Source: Thomasclavelia sp. (GTDB taxonomy: Bacteria > Bacillota_I > Bacilli_A > Erysipelotrichales > Coprobacillaceae). Taken from it: a stretch of DNA of 64,000 bases. The notes below the pieces were generated by a model. It made no database searches, was not told the DNA's origin, and saw nothing but the letters and a program-made list of their open reading frames with translations. Of this stretch, positions 8,364 through 15,149 are shown piece by piece (the first letter of the stretch is position 1; every line of letters begins with the position of its first letter). The translations under genes and the position numbers were made by a program. The stretch spans positions 1-64,000 of the forward strand of contig JAQVWN010000007.1 of assembly GCA_028749475.1 (NCBI GenBank), read 5' to 3'.

Positions 8364-8476
8364 AAATTCACCTCGCGTTTATTATAAACTATTAGTATAT
8401 AAAAAAATAGTTTGTTATAATATTAATGATTAATGTTTAGTTCACATAATTTAATTAATATAATAGTGGTGAGAAT

Positions 8477-8914
8477 ATGAAAGTAAGCATCTTATATACA
8501 AACAAATCTAAATATTCTAAATGTGTCTTAGAAACTGTCGCTAGATGGGTTAAGAACCATGCCGAAAGTATTGATCATTATCATAACGAAGATGTTGATT
8601 TAATGATAATTGGTTTTGATGATACTTTGATGGATGATAAAGAATTGTTAGCGTTTATTAATTCTTTATCAAGAAAACATGTGTCTAACTTAGCTTTGAT
8701 AAATTGTTTTTATTTAAATGACAAACAAGCAAGTAAAATAATTAAAGTTTGTCAAGAAAACGATCTACCACTTATGAGAGAACAATACCTATTTAAGATA
8801 AATCTTAATGAAATGGTCAAATATCGTAAGTGTGGAAGAATTCAAGCGGATGTTATTGATGGGGCTAGGACATATGTTGAAGACATGATAAATGTTATAA
8901 ATAATTATTACTAA
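8477..8914 (+). CDS. Flavodoxin-like family protein lacking a clear FMN phosphate loop
   Basis: 145 aa. The order of secondary structures matches short flavodoxins: SILYTNKSKYSKCVLETVAR replaces the usual beta1-TxSGNTxxxA-alpha1; VDLMIIGFDDTLMD corresponds to the VDLLFLG strand; ELLAFINSLS and VSNLALINCFY correspond to the following helix and strand. The Gly-Asn-Thr phosphate-binding residues are absent, so FMN binding is doubtful. GGTGAG precedes the ATG. It is followed by a terminator. Function unknown; it could be a degenerate flavodoxin or a regulatory relative. Confidence 0.6.
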   Translation: MKVSILYTNKSKYSKCVLETVARWVKNHAESIDHYHNEDVDLMIIGFDDTLMDDKELLAFINSLSRKHVSNLALINCFYLNDKQASKIIKVCQENDLPLMREQYLFKINLNEMVKYRKCGRIQADVIDGARTYVEDMINVINNYY

Positions 8915-8938
8915 AAGGACGTAAGTCCTTTTTATTTT
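8913..8938 (+). terminator. Terminator of the flavodoxin-like gene
   Basis: AAAAGGAC-GTAA-GTCCTTTT hairpin with T tract. Confidence 0.8.
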
Positions 8939-8990
8939 AACTACTAATAATAAATAATTATCAATATAATAAAATATATGCATAAATGTA

Positions 8991-9019
8991 TTGACAACAA
9001 ATTATCACAATGATAAAAT
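8991..9019 (+). promoter_or_regulatory. Sigma-A promoter of the glnK-amtB operon
   Basis: TTGACA at 8991-8996, 17-nt spacer, TAAAAT at 9014-9019. A possible operator-like palindrome TTATCA-caa-TGATAA (9002-9016) overlaps the spacer and -10 box, suggesting repressor control, perhaps by a nitrogen regulator. Confidence 0.75.
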
Positions 9020-9071
9020 CTTATCAAGATTTAAGAGAACTTAAATCAAATAATACAAAGGGGGATAAATT

Positions 9072-9410
9072 ATGAAAAAGGTAGAGGTTATTATTCGTCC
9101 TGAAAAACTAGATGAAATTAAGGATATCTTAACTGATTGTGGTATTTCAGGAATGATGGTTTCTAATGTAATGGGGTTTGGAAATCAAATGGGATATACC
9201 CAACAATACCGTGGTACTAAGTACAATGTAAATTTATTACCAAAACTTAGAATTGAAACTATTGTTAAAGATTCTCAAGTAGATCAAATGGTTAAAGAAG
9301 TTACTGAAAAACTTAGATCAGGTGAAGTAGGAGACGGAAAAATTTTCGTAATACCAGTAGAAAACGCTGTTCGTATTAGAACTGGTGAAACTGGTGAAGA
9401 AGCATTATAA
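9072..9410 (+). CDS. glnK: PII nitrogen regulatory protein
   Basis: 112 aa, standard length. PII proteins sense 2-oxoglutarate and ATP/ADP and here would gate the ammonium channel encoded next. The N-terminal MKKVEVIIRPEKLDEIKDIL, the T-loop RGTKYNVNLLPK with the conserved Tyr, and the C-terminal GDGKIFVIPVENAVRIRTGE are all intact. GGGGGA lies 8 nt upstream of the ATG. It is 25 nt ahead of amtB in one operon, the reverse of neither common order, and both are under the promoter at 8991-9019. Confidence 0.95.
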   Translation: MKKVEVIIRPEKLDEIKDILTDCGISGMMVSNVMGFGNQMGYTQQYRGTKYNVNLLPKLRIETIVKDSQVDQMVKEVTEKLRSGEVGDGKIFVIPVENAVRIRTGETGEEAL

Positions 9411-9435
9411 AAAATAACGTAAGGGAGATTTAATT

Positions 9436-10683
9436 ATGGAAACAACACAATTGTTGAATATTATATGGGTGTTTCTAGCTAGTGTTATGGTAATGCTGAT
9501 GCAAGCTGGTTTCGCTATTCTAGAATGTGGATTTACACGTCAAAAGAACGCAAACAACGTATTAATGAAAAACGTAATGGACTTTGCAATTGGTTCATTA
9601 GTATTCTTAGTTGTTGGTTTTGGTTTGATGTTTGGTACCGACCTAGGGGGATTCGTTGGGACAAGTGGATTTATTAATCCATCTGATTTAGGTCTTCACA
9701 GCAAAGATCTTTCTCCAGAAGTATTTATCTTCTTCCAAACAGTATTCTGCGCTACAGCAGCTACTATCGTTTCTGGAGCAATGGCTGAAAGAACTAAGTT
9801 CTCATCTTATCTTATTTATACATTTATTATAAGTTTAGTTATCTACCCAGTATCAGGTCATTGGATTTGGGGTGGAGGATTCCTAGCTCAAATGGGATTC
9901 ATTGATTACGCAGGAAGTACAGCTGTTCACTCTGTTGGTGGATGGGCAGCACTTATGGGGGCTATTACTCTTGGACCACGTATTGGTAAATACAATAAAG
10001 ATGGTTCATCTAATGCCATCCCAGGACACAACATTCCTCTAGGTACATTAGGTGTTATGATCTTATGGTTCTGTTGGTTTGGATTCAACCCAGGTTCTTC
10101 TTTAGAAGCAGCACCATATGTTGGACATATCGCTATGACAACTAACCTTGCAGCTTGTGCTGCAGCCGTTACAACTTTATTTGTAACATGGAAACGTTAT
10201 GGTAAACCTGATATCTCTATGACTTTAAATGGTGTACTTGCTGGTTTAGTTGCAATTACTGCTGGATGTCATATTGTATCTATGTATGGAGCTATCGCTA
10301 TTGGTATCGTTTCTGGATTCTTAGTAACATTTGGAATTGAAATCTTAGATAAAAAATTACACATCGATGATCCAGTTGGAGCTGTTGGTGTTCACTGCTT
10401 AAATGGTGTTTGGGGAACAATCGCTGTTGGATTATTCGCTTGTAAAACTCCAGCTGCAGATGGTTCAGTTCTTGGACTATTCTACGGTGGTGGTTTCTCT
10501 CAACTATTAATTCAATTAGTAGGTGTCTTATGTGTAGCTGCATGGGTATGTGGAACTTCACTACTTATGTTCCAAATTATTAAACATACAGTTGGACTTA
10601 GAGTTACTCATGATGAAGAAGTTCGTGGTCTTGATATTGGAGAACATGGATCTGAAGCATATCCTGATTTTATTACAAAATAA
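9436..10683 (+). CDS. amtB: Ammonium transporter
   Basis: 415 aa with about 11 hydrophobic helices; it conducts ammonium across the membrane as a trimer. Family residues include MQAGFAILECGFTR near the N-terminus, HWIWGGGFL, AVHSVGGWAALMG (pore His and Trp region), WFCWFGFNPGS and DPVGAVGVHCLNGVWGT (second pore His). AAGGGAG precedes the start. Partner PII protein is encoded immediately upstream, so channel closure by PII is the expected regulation. Confidence 0.96.
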   Translation: METTQLLNIIWVFLASVMVMLMQAGFAILECGFTRQKNANNVLMKNVMDFAIGSLVFLVVGFGLMFGTDLGGFVGTSGFINPSDLGLHSKDLSPEVFIFFQTVFCATAATIVSGAMAERTKFSSYLIYTFIISLVIYPVSGHWIWGGGFLAQMGFIDYAGSTAVHSVGGWAALMGAITLGPRIGKYNKDGSSNAIPGHNIPLGTLGVMILWFCWFGFNPGSSLEAAPYVGHIAMTTNLAACAAAVTTLFVTWKRYGKPDISMTLNGVLAGLVAITAGCHIVSMYGAIAIGIVSGFLVTFGIEILDKKLHIDDPVGAVGVHCLNGVWGTIAVGLFACKTPAADGSVLGLFYGGGFSQLLIQLVGVLCVAAWVCGTSLLMFQIIKHTVGLRVTHDEEVRGLDIGEHGSEAYPDFITK

Positions 10684-10686
10684 TTT

Positions 10687-10715
10687 AAAGACTAGCAATG
10701 CTAGTCTTTTTATTT
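10687..10715 (+). terminator. Terminator of glnK-amtB
   Basis: AAAGACTAGC-AAT-GCTAGTCTTT, a 10-bp stem, followed by T-rich sequence. Confidence 0.85.
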
Positions 10716-10727
10716 TAAAATACGTAT

Positions 10728-11207
10728 ATGATAAATAAAATCTTAAACAAAATGATAACTTATAATCATGGTGACCCTTTAAGAATTCAACATTCATTAA
10801 AAGTATATGAATTCTCTAATTTGATTGCTGAGGGAGAAGGACTTGATGATAGTAAGAAAGAGACACTTTTAATTGCTTCTATTCTTCATGATGTTGGTAT
10901 TAGATACTGTGAACAGAAGTTTGGCCATCAAGATGGCAAGATGCAAGAAGAGTATGGAGTAATTGTTGCTAAAGAATTACTTAAAGATATAACTGGTATT
11001 GATAAAGATAGAATTTATTATCTTATTAGTCATCATCATACTTATATAGATGTTGATGATATTGATTTACAAATCTTATTAGAAGCTGATATGTTAGTAA
11101 ATCTATTTGAGGATAAGGCATCTATTGAAACAATTACTAAAGGATATAATAAAGTATTTAAAACAAAAACTGGAAAAGAATTAATGAAAGAAGTTTATGG
11201 AATATAA
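10728..11207 (+). CDS. HD-domain metal-dependent phosphohydrolase
   Basis: 159 aa. It has the HD superfamily order of metal ligands: an N-terminal His (IQHSLKV), HDVGI at about residues 53-57, then LISHHHTY, and LLEADML with the last Asp. Such small HD proteins hydrolyse nucleotides or other phosphomonoesters; the substrate is not predictable. No Shine-Dalgarno sequence is visible before the ATG at 10728 or the alternative at 10752, so the start is uncertain. It overlaps or abuts the HAD phosphatase gene downstream, pointing to an operon. Confidence 0.8.
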   Translation: MINKILNKMITYNHGDPLRIQHSLKVYEFSNLIAEGEGLDDSKKETLLIASILHDVGIRYCEQKFGHQDGKMQEEYGVIVAKELLKDITGIDKDRIYYLISHHHTYIDVDDIDLQILLEADMLVNLFEDKASIETITKGYNKVFKTKTGKELMKEVYGI

Positions 11208-11880
11208 GATGACAGATTTAAATATTGATAAATACGAATATATATTTTGGGATTGGAATGGAACACTATTCAATGATATATCTATTGCTGTAAAAACAAT
11301 GAATAGTTTATTAAATCAGTATCATATAAACAATCAATTAGAATCTACTAAACAATATAAAGAAGTATTTACTTTTCCAGTCAGTAAATACTATGAAAAA
11401 CTAGGCTTTAAACTAGATAAAATGGATTGGGATGATATTGCAACTAGTTATGTCAAAACATACGAAAAGTATATGGTTGAATCTTCTTTATTTGATGGTG
11501 TAACAAATACTTTAGAAGCTTTCAATAATCTTAACTATAAACAATATATTATTTCAGCCTCATCAAATACAAGCTTGAATAAGCAAGTATCTCAATTTGA
11601 TATCAAAGATTATTTCATAGATATTTGTGGCTTAAAAGATAACTATGCTGTTAGTAAAACCAAACTAGCAATTAATTGTATGAATAATAACCAAATTGAT
11701 AAGAATAAACTATTATTTATTGGTGATAGTATTCATGACTATGAGGTCTTTAAAGAACTTAACTGTGATTGTCTTCTTATTGCCAATGGTCATCAATCTA
11801 AGTCTCGATTAGAAACTACCAATGCTTATATAATAAATGACTTACAAGAACTAAATAAAATAATAAGTAGGTGCCAATAA
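11197..11880 (+). CDS. HAD-family hydrolase (phosphoglycolate phosphatase-like)
   Basis: 227 aa from 11197, overlapping the HD gene by 11 nt; an alternative ATG at 11209 removes four residues. HAD motif I is FWDWNGTLFND, a variant DxNGT seen in this subfamily; motif II is ISASSN, motif III lies around SKTKLAI and motif IV is FIGDSIHDYEV. The cap domain is the helical type between motifs I and II. It probably removes phosphate from a small metabolite. The HD-HAD pairing suggests a shared nucleotide or sugar-phosphate clean-up role (inference). Confidence 0.82.
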   Translation: MEYKMTDLNIDKYEYIFWDWNGTLFNDISIAVKTMNSLLNQYHINNQLESTKQYKEVFTFPVSKYYEKLGFKLDKMDWDDIATSYVKTYEKYMVESSLFDGVTNTLEAFNNLNYKQYIISASSNTSLNKQVSQFDIKDYFIDICGLKDNYAVSKTKLAINCMNNNQIDKNKLLFIGDSIHDYEVFKELNCDCLLIANGHQSKSRLETTNAYIINDLQELNKIISRCQ

Positions 11881-11892
11881 TGGCACCTACTT
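11865..11892. terminator. Bidirectional terminator, HAD and DUF1003 genes
   Basis: AAGTAGGTGCCA-ATAA-TGGCACCTACTT, a perfect 12-bp stem that includes the stop codons of both convergent genes. Confidence 0.8.
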
Positions 11893-12387
11893 ATTTTCTA
11901 ATTTATCAATTTTTTTATTAAGTTTTGGTTGGTTTTCAAGTAGTTTATCAAGTTTAAAATGCATATCATCAATCATTATTTCAGTTTTAAGATTTACTCG
12001 GTAATCATTTTCACTTCTAACTCGATCCTTTTCCTCTTGTCTATTTTGAGACATCATAATAAGGGGAGCTTGAATTGCGGCAATACAAGATAATACTAAG
12101 TTAAGAAGAATAAAAGGATACGGATCAAAGGCATTAACTGCTAGTATGACATTGATAATCATCCATACTACTAGTCCACCAGTAAACAGGAATATAAACG
12201 ACCAACTACCTGCAAACTTAGCTATCTTATCAGCAGCCTTTTGACCTAGGGTAATTTTCTCTTTATTAATATTTGAAGTAAGTTGTCGATCTGCCAGAAT
12301 ATGAATGACTTCCTCATCACTCATATCTTCTTCGATATCATCAACTATATCTTTAACCATTTGTGACTTTGAATGCTCATTATTCAT
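11887..12387 (-). CDS. DUF1003 family membrane protein
   Basis: 166 aa. An acidic N-terminal region is followed by two hydrophobic helices (about residues 66-85 and 91-112) with the typical DUF1003 sequences WSFIFLFTGGLVVWM and LNLVLSCIAAIQAPLIMMSQNRQ, then RVRSENDYRVNLKTE and a charged C-terminus. Function of the family is unknown. AGGTATTATT precedes the start. It diverges from tRNA-Trp. Confidence 0.88.
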   Translation of the reverse strand: MNNEHSKSQMVKDIVDDIEEDMSDEEVIHILADRQLTSNINKEKITLGQKAADKIAKFAGSWSFIFLFTGGLVVWMIINVILAVNAFDPYPFILLNLVLSCIAAIQAPLIMMSQNRQEEKDRVRSENDYRVNLKTEIMIDDMHFKLDKLLENQPKLNKKIDKLENK

Positions 12388-12429
12388 AATAATACCTCCA
12401 TTTTTTTAGATTATAACACATATTAATTA

Positions 12430-12458
12430 TTGCACTAAATTATTCCTTATGATATTAT
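12430..12458 (+). promoter_or_regulatory. Promoter of tRNA-Trp
   Basis: TTGCAC at 12430-12435, 17-nt spacer, TATTAT at 12453-12458, giving a start about 10 nt before the mature tRNA. Confidence 0.6.
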
Positions 12459-12474
12459 AACAAGGCATACATTT

Positions 12475-12548
12475 AGGGGTATAGTTCAATGGTAGAATAC
12501 CGGTCTCCAAAACCGTTGATGTGGGTTCAACTCCTACTACCCCTGCCA
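12475..12548 (+). tRNA. tRNA-Trp (anticodon CCA)
   Basis: Seven-base acceptor arms AGGGGTA/TACCCCT, discriminator G and encoded CCA at 12546-12548. Anticodon loop CTCCAAA reads UGG. The T arm GTGGG-TTCAACT-CCTAC is intact. Only UGG is decoded, which agrees with TGA being used as a stop in this genome. The last 17 nt (12532-12548) recur at 17572 and 44673, marking the gene as the integration site of the T7SS island. Confidence 0.95.
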
Positions 12549-12627
12549 AAATAGCACAAAACGCGCATAAATGCGTGTTTTTTTGTCATTTTAGAACAAA
12601 AGTGCATACAAAAATGCATACTTTTTT
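12532..12627 (+). repeat. Left attachment-like repeat: tRNA-Trp 3' end plus terminators
   Basis: The tRNA end (12532-12548) and about 80 nt after it are repeated almost unchanged at 17572-17667: the hairpin GCAT-AA-ATGC with T run (12559-12584) and a second hairpin ending GCATACTTTTTT (12599-12627). The third copy at 44673 keeps the tRNA end and the first hairpin. This arrangement is what integration at a tRNA 3' end leaves behind (attL, internal att, attR). Confidence 0.75.
12559..12585 (+). terminator. Terminator of tRNA-Trp
   Basis: AAACGCGCAT-AA-ATGCGTGTTT stem (one G-T wobble) followed by a long T run. Confidence 0.8.
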
Positions 12628-12795
12628 CTCAATTTTGATTTGAAATCGTATAAAATTAACTATTTTATGGATGAATAATTGTACTTCTTTAAAAAATTAA
12701 TAATTTACATAATCTCTATTAATATCATTGAATATCTGAATAAATTGTTTCTATATATTTTTCTTTTTAATAAGAAATTAAAGTATAATTACTAC
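12628..12795. other. AT-rich non-coding stretch before esxA
   Basis: No ORF or strong structure is visible. It is a diverged version of 23135-23260, the stretch before the second esxA, so both belong to the ancestral left end of a module. Confidence 0.5.
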
Positions 12796-12824
12796 TTGTA
12801 ATAGGTCTATTTTGTAAGTAGAAT
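12796..12824 (+). promoter_or_regulatory. Promoter of esxA copy 1
   Basis: TTGTAA at 12796-12801, 17-nt spacer, TAGAAT at 12819-12824. The sequence conserved between the two esxA copies begins right after this, at the expected transcription start near 12830. Confidence 0.6.
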
Positions 12825-12829
12825 AAAAG

Positions 12830-13009
12830 TGGCTGGTGAGTGAATTATGGAAGATTTAATGATTTTTGTGTCCTATTTTTTAATTAATAATATGGATTAG
12901 GGAAAATCAATAATTTTTTCGTATCCATTTTTTCTTTACTTAAATAAGTAAAGGGTAAGTCGTTAAGGTGTTTTATGGCACCAAAAAATTAAGAAGAGAG
13001 GAATTTATT
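12830..13009 (+). promoter_or_regulatory. Conserved ~180-nt esxA leader RNA, copy 1
   Basis: The 5' untranslated region is identical to that of the second esxA (23299-23479) except for one T, whereas the promoters differ. Possible helices: ATGGAT (12892-12897)/ATCCAT (12923-12928), CTTTACTT (12934-12941)/AAGTAAAG (12946-12953), and GGTG (12967-12970)/CACC (12979-12982). The same CACC could pair instead with GGTG at 12836-12839. A 17-codon ORF at 12847-12900 is frameshifted in the other copy. Candidate cis-regulatory RNA; family not recognised. Confidence 0.5.
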
Positions 13010-13300
13010 ATGGCAGGAACAATTAGATTAAATGCCGAAGGTTTACAAAGTGCGTCAAACAATTTAAAACAAGAAGGAAATGAATTTGAAACATTAGTAA
13101 ATCAAATGCAATCAGTAGTAAATAGTTTACCGGAAGCTTGGGAAGGTGAAGCAGCAAATGCTTATGTTGAACAATTTAGTCAACTAAAACCAAATCTTGA
13201 TAAAACAAGAGAATTAATTGCTACAATAGCTACTCAAATTGATCAAACTTTACAAGCAGCACAAGAATTAGACTCAAATATTGCTTCAAAATTAAAATAA
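13010..13300 (+). CDS. esxA: WXG100 protein EsxA, copy 1
   Basis: 96 aa, the hallmark small secreted substrate of type VII secretion, forming a helical hairpin dimer. It has the WxG-type turn as AWEGEAANAYVEQF (about residues 42-55) between two amphipathic helices. The ATG at 13010 has AGAAGAGAGG upstream. The protein is identical to the one at 23480-23770, with only silent differences in DNA. It has its own long leader and a terminator right after the stop, so it can be made in excess of the downstream genes. Confidence 0.95.
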   Translation: MAGTIRLNAEGLQSASNNLKQEGNEFETLVNQMQSVVNSLPEAWEGEAANAYVEQFSQLKPNLDKTRELIATIATQIDQTLQAAQELDSNIASKLK

Positions 13301-13308
13301 GTAATAAT

Positions 13309-13342
13309 ACGCTCCGAGTTGTTTACTATACGGAGCGTTTTG
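13309..13342 (+). terminator. Terminator after esxA copy 1
   Basis: ACGCTCCG (13309-13316) and CGGAGCGT (13331-13338) followed by TTTTG. The same hairpin follows esxA copy 2. It separates esxA from the effector operon, which begins 25 nt later. Confidence 0.7.
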
Positions 13343-13366
13343 TCTAATTTATGTAGGGGGGATCTC

Positions 13367-13789
13367 ATGGACGAACAGGAAAATATCTTATCTTCAATAC
13401 AAACAAAACAAGAAAGAATAGATAGTTTATATACAAAAATAAGAAACAAACAAAAACTCATTGATAATCTAAATGAATTGTATAATAAGCAAAAAAATCA
13501 AAATGAAGTAATTCAAAACAATTTAAATAAGCGACAAAAAAATGCTGAGAGTTTTACAAATAACTCAAATAAGATTCAGATGATAAAAGGATATATTGAA
13601 TATATTACAACAGATTTAAAAGGTCCTATAGTTACAGAAGGACTTATAAACCAAGATGAAGCGCTTGTTGAAATAAAGAAGAATATTAATAGAGTTTATG
13701 ATGAAATAGATCAAATCAAACATGAAATAAGAGAACTAGAGTCTCAAATTAGTGACTTAAAATATGATTATACTAAAAGTAATGGTTAG
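13367..13789 (+). CDS. T7SS effector-associated coiled-coil protein (DUF5082/YwqH-like)
   Basis: 140 aa from the ATG at 13367, which has AGGGGGGATC upstream; a longer in-frame start would lie inside the terminator. Residues 1-60 and 100-135 are heptad-rich (MDEQENILSSIQTKQERIDS, then IDQIKHEIRELESQISDLKY), as in the DUF5082 proteins that precede LXG effectors in Bacillus. These small proteins are thought to act as targeting partners or chaperones for the effector. It is first in a five-gene operon ending in the lipase effector. Confidence 0.65.
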   Translation: MDEQENILSSIQTKQERIDSLYTKIRNKQKLIDNLNELYNKQKNQNEVIQNNLNKRQKNAESFTNNSNKIQMIKGYIEYITTDLKGPIVTEGLINQDEALVEIKKNINRVYDEIDQIKHEIRELESQISDLKYDYTKSNG

Positions 13790-13801
13790 GAAGTGATAAA
13801 T

Positions 13802-14083
13802 ATGCCAAAAGATTTAATAATTTCGGATCAAGAATATTTAGCATCACAGCAATTAGTTAATAGTTATATGAATAAGTTGCTAGAGGCTATGAATGAGTAT
13901 GTTAAGATTATTAAAACGTTAGTAGAAGATGGAATAGAAGATGAAAAAATAAAAAAAGAAATCATAAATTTAGGTAAGCCATTTAAAAAGGTAATAAAAA
14001 CGTATAATGATATAGAATTTATGGATTCAAAAATGAAGGAATTCATTCAAGATATTGATGAATTGGATAAATTCTTGTATTAG
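13802..14083 (+). CDS. Small helical T7SS-associated protein
   Basis: 93 aa from the ATG at 13802 (AGGAAGTG 9 nt upstream; GTG at 13793 is a weaker choice). All-helical prediction with two long helices joined near residues 50-60, similar in size to WXG100-type effector partners. I do not recognise a named family. It sits 12 nt after the coiled-coil gene and 11 nt before another small helical protein, so translation is probably coupled. Confidence 0.55.
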   Translation: MPKDLIISDQEYLASQQLVNSYMNKLLEAMNEYVKIIKTLVEDGIEDEKIKKEIINLGKPFKKVIKTYNDIEFMDSKMKEFIQDIDELDKFLY

Positions 14084-14094
14084 GAGGAGTTAAA

Positions 14095-14391
14095 ATGGGA
14101 GAAATTAAAATAACCAAGAGTCAACTAGAAAAAGCAGTAAAAGATTTAGAAAAACTTTCTAATACATTAGAAGGTTTTCCAGGTTATGATATAAATTCAA
14201 CCATTACTACAAGTAAGGGCGAATCAGTATCTTCAATAACCAATATGTTTAAAACACTAAATCAATTAAAATCAGTTTTAATTAATTCATGTAATAAAAC
14301 AGGAAATGCGTTAAAAGTTATAGAGGAAGATTTTGATAATAACGATAAAAAGTTTGCTCAAATTTTTAACAGTAGCTCTAAAGGAGAATAG
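14095..14391 (+). CDS. Small WXG100-like effector partner (DUF5344/YwqI-like)
   Basis: 98 aa with AGGAGGAG upstream. It begins MGEIKITKSQLEKAVKDLEK, the same style of opening as YwqI/TIGR04197-type T7SS partners, and has a central SSITNMFKTLNQLKS helix and a polar tail. Such proteins bind the targeting helices of LXG effectors; for TslA-type lipases two small partners (TlaA and TlaB) are known. Assignment rests on size, helical pattern and position. Confidence 0.55.
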   Translation: MGEIKITKSQLEKAVKDLEKLSNTLEGFPGYDINSTITTSKGESVSSITNMFKTLNQLKSVLINSCNKTGNALKVIEEDFDNNDKKFAQIFNSSSKGE

Positions 14392-14393
14392 CT

Positions 14394-15149
14394 ATGAGTA
14401 AATTTATAAAAATAATATTAGTTGTAGTATGTGTATTTACATTAGGAGGTTGTAAGAAAAAAGTGGAAACAGTTAGAGAAAAAACTAATAGAATGATCAA
14501 AGAAACAAAGCAGTATATGGAAGATAAATATGATGAAGAGTTTACTGTCACTGATTATGAGAGGAAAGAATCTATGTTTAATAGTGACAATGCAGTGTAC
14601 TTTTGTCCAAAAGATGATGAAACAACTATGATTACTGCCATTTACGAGGAGGATTCTAATCATAAAGTTAAGATCACAGATAATTATTTAACATATAAAC
14701 TAGGTAATGACTGTTGGAAATATTTTAATGAAGAAATAAGAAAAATCTATCCTAGAACTCTAACGCAAGCAGGAATAGATGTATTAGACAATAAATCAGC
14801 CCATCGTAGTTTTCAAGAAGTGTTAGAAAAATCAAAATATGATTTAACTTTGATTATTTATATTGATGAAACTTCTGATACATTAGAAAATATAAAAACT
14901 AAATTATTTGGGTATGCAAAAGAGGTATATGATAAGTATAAAATGAAAAGTATTTATCTAGGTTTTTATCTTTTATCATCAAAAGGGATTGATGACTATA
15001 TTGCAGTCGATAATGAATATTCAAATCGATCATATTATGATAAAGACGAAAAAATTGAAAGTATGTTTGGTTCTTCAGATTATCCAGAATGTGATTCGGA
15101 ACAAAAGTATGATATTGAACTTCCAAAAAGTAATACGGATGGTAAGTAG
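14394..15149 (+). CDS. Lipoprotein encoded beside the lipase effector, candidate immunity
   Basis: 251 aa. The signal peptide ends in LGGC (cysteine about residue 20), so the protein is anchored on the outside of the membrane. The rest is a soluble alpha/beta domain rich in charged residues with no family I recognise. It lies 2 nt after the small partner gene and directly before the lipase gene, so it is in the effector operon. Lipoprotein immunity is the expected form of protection against a lipase acting on the outer leaflet (inference from the TslA/TilA precedent). Confidence 0.6.
   Translation: MSKFIKIILVVVCVFTLGGCKKKVETVREKTNRMIKETKQYMEDKYDEEFTVTDYERKESMFNSDNAVYFCPKDDETTMITAIYEEDSNHKVKITDNYLTYKLGNDCWKYFNEEIRKIYPRTLTQAGIDVLDNKSAHRSFQEVLEKSKYDLTLIIYIDETSDTLENIKTKLFGYAKEVYDKYKMKSIYLGFYLLSSKGIDDYIAVDNEYSNRSYYDKDEKIESMFGSSDYPECDSEQKYDIELPKSNTDGK

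Noticed and set aside
12847-12900. 17-codon leader peptide before esxA
   Set aside because: The second leader copy has one extra T in the ORF, changing the frame and stop, so the peptide is not preserved.
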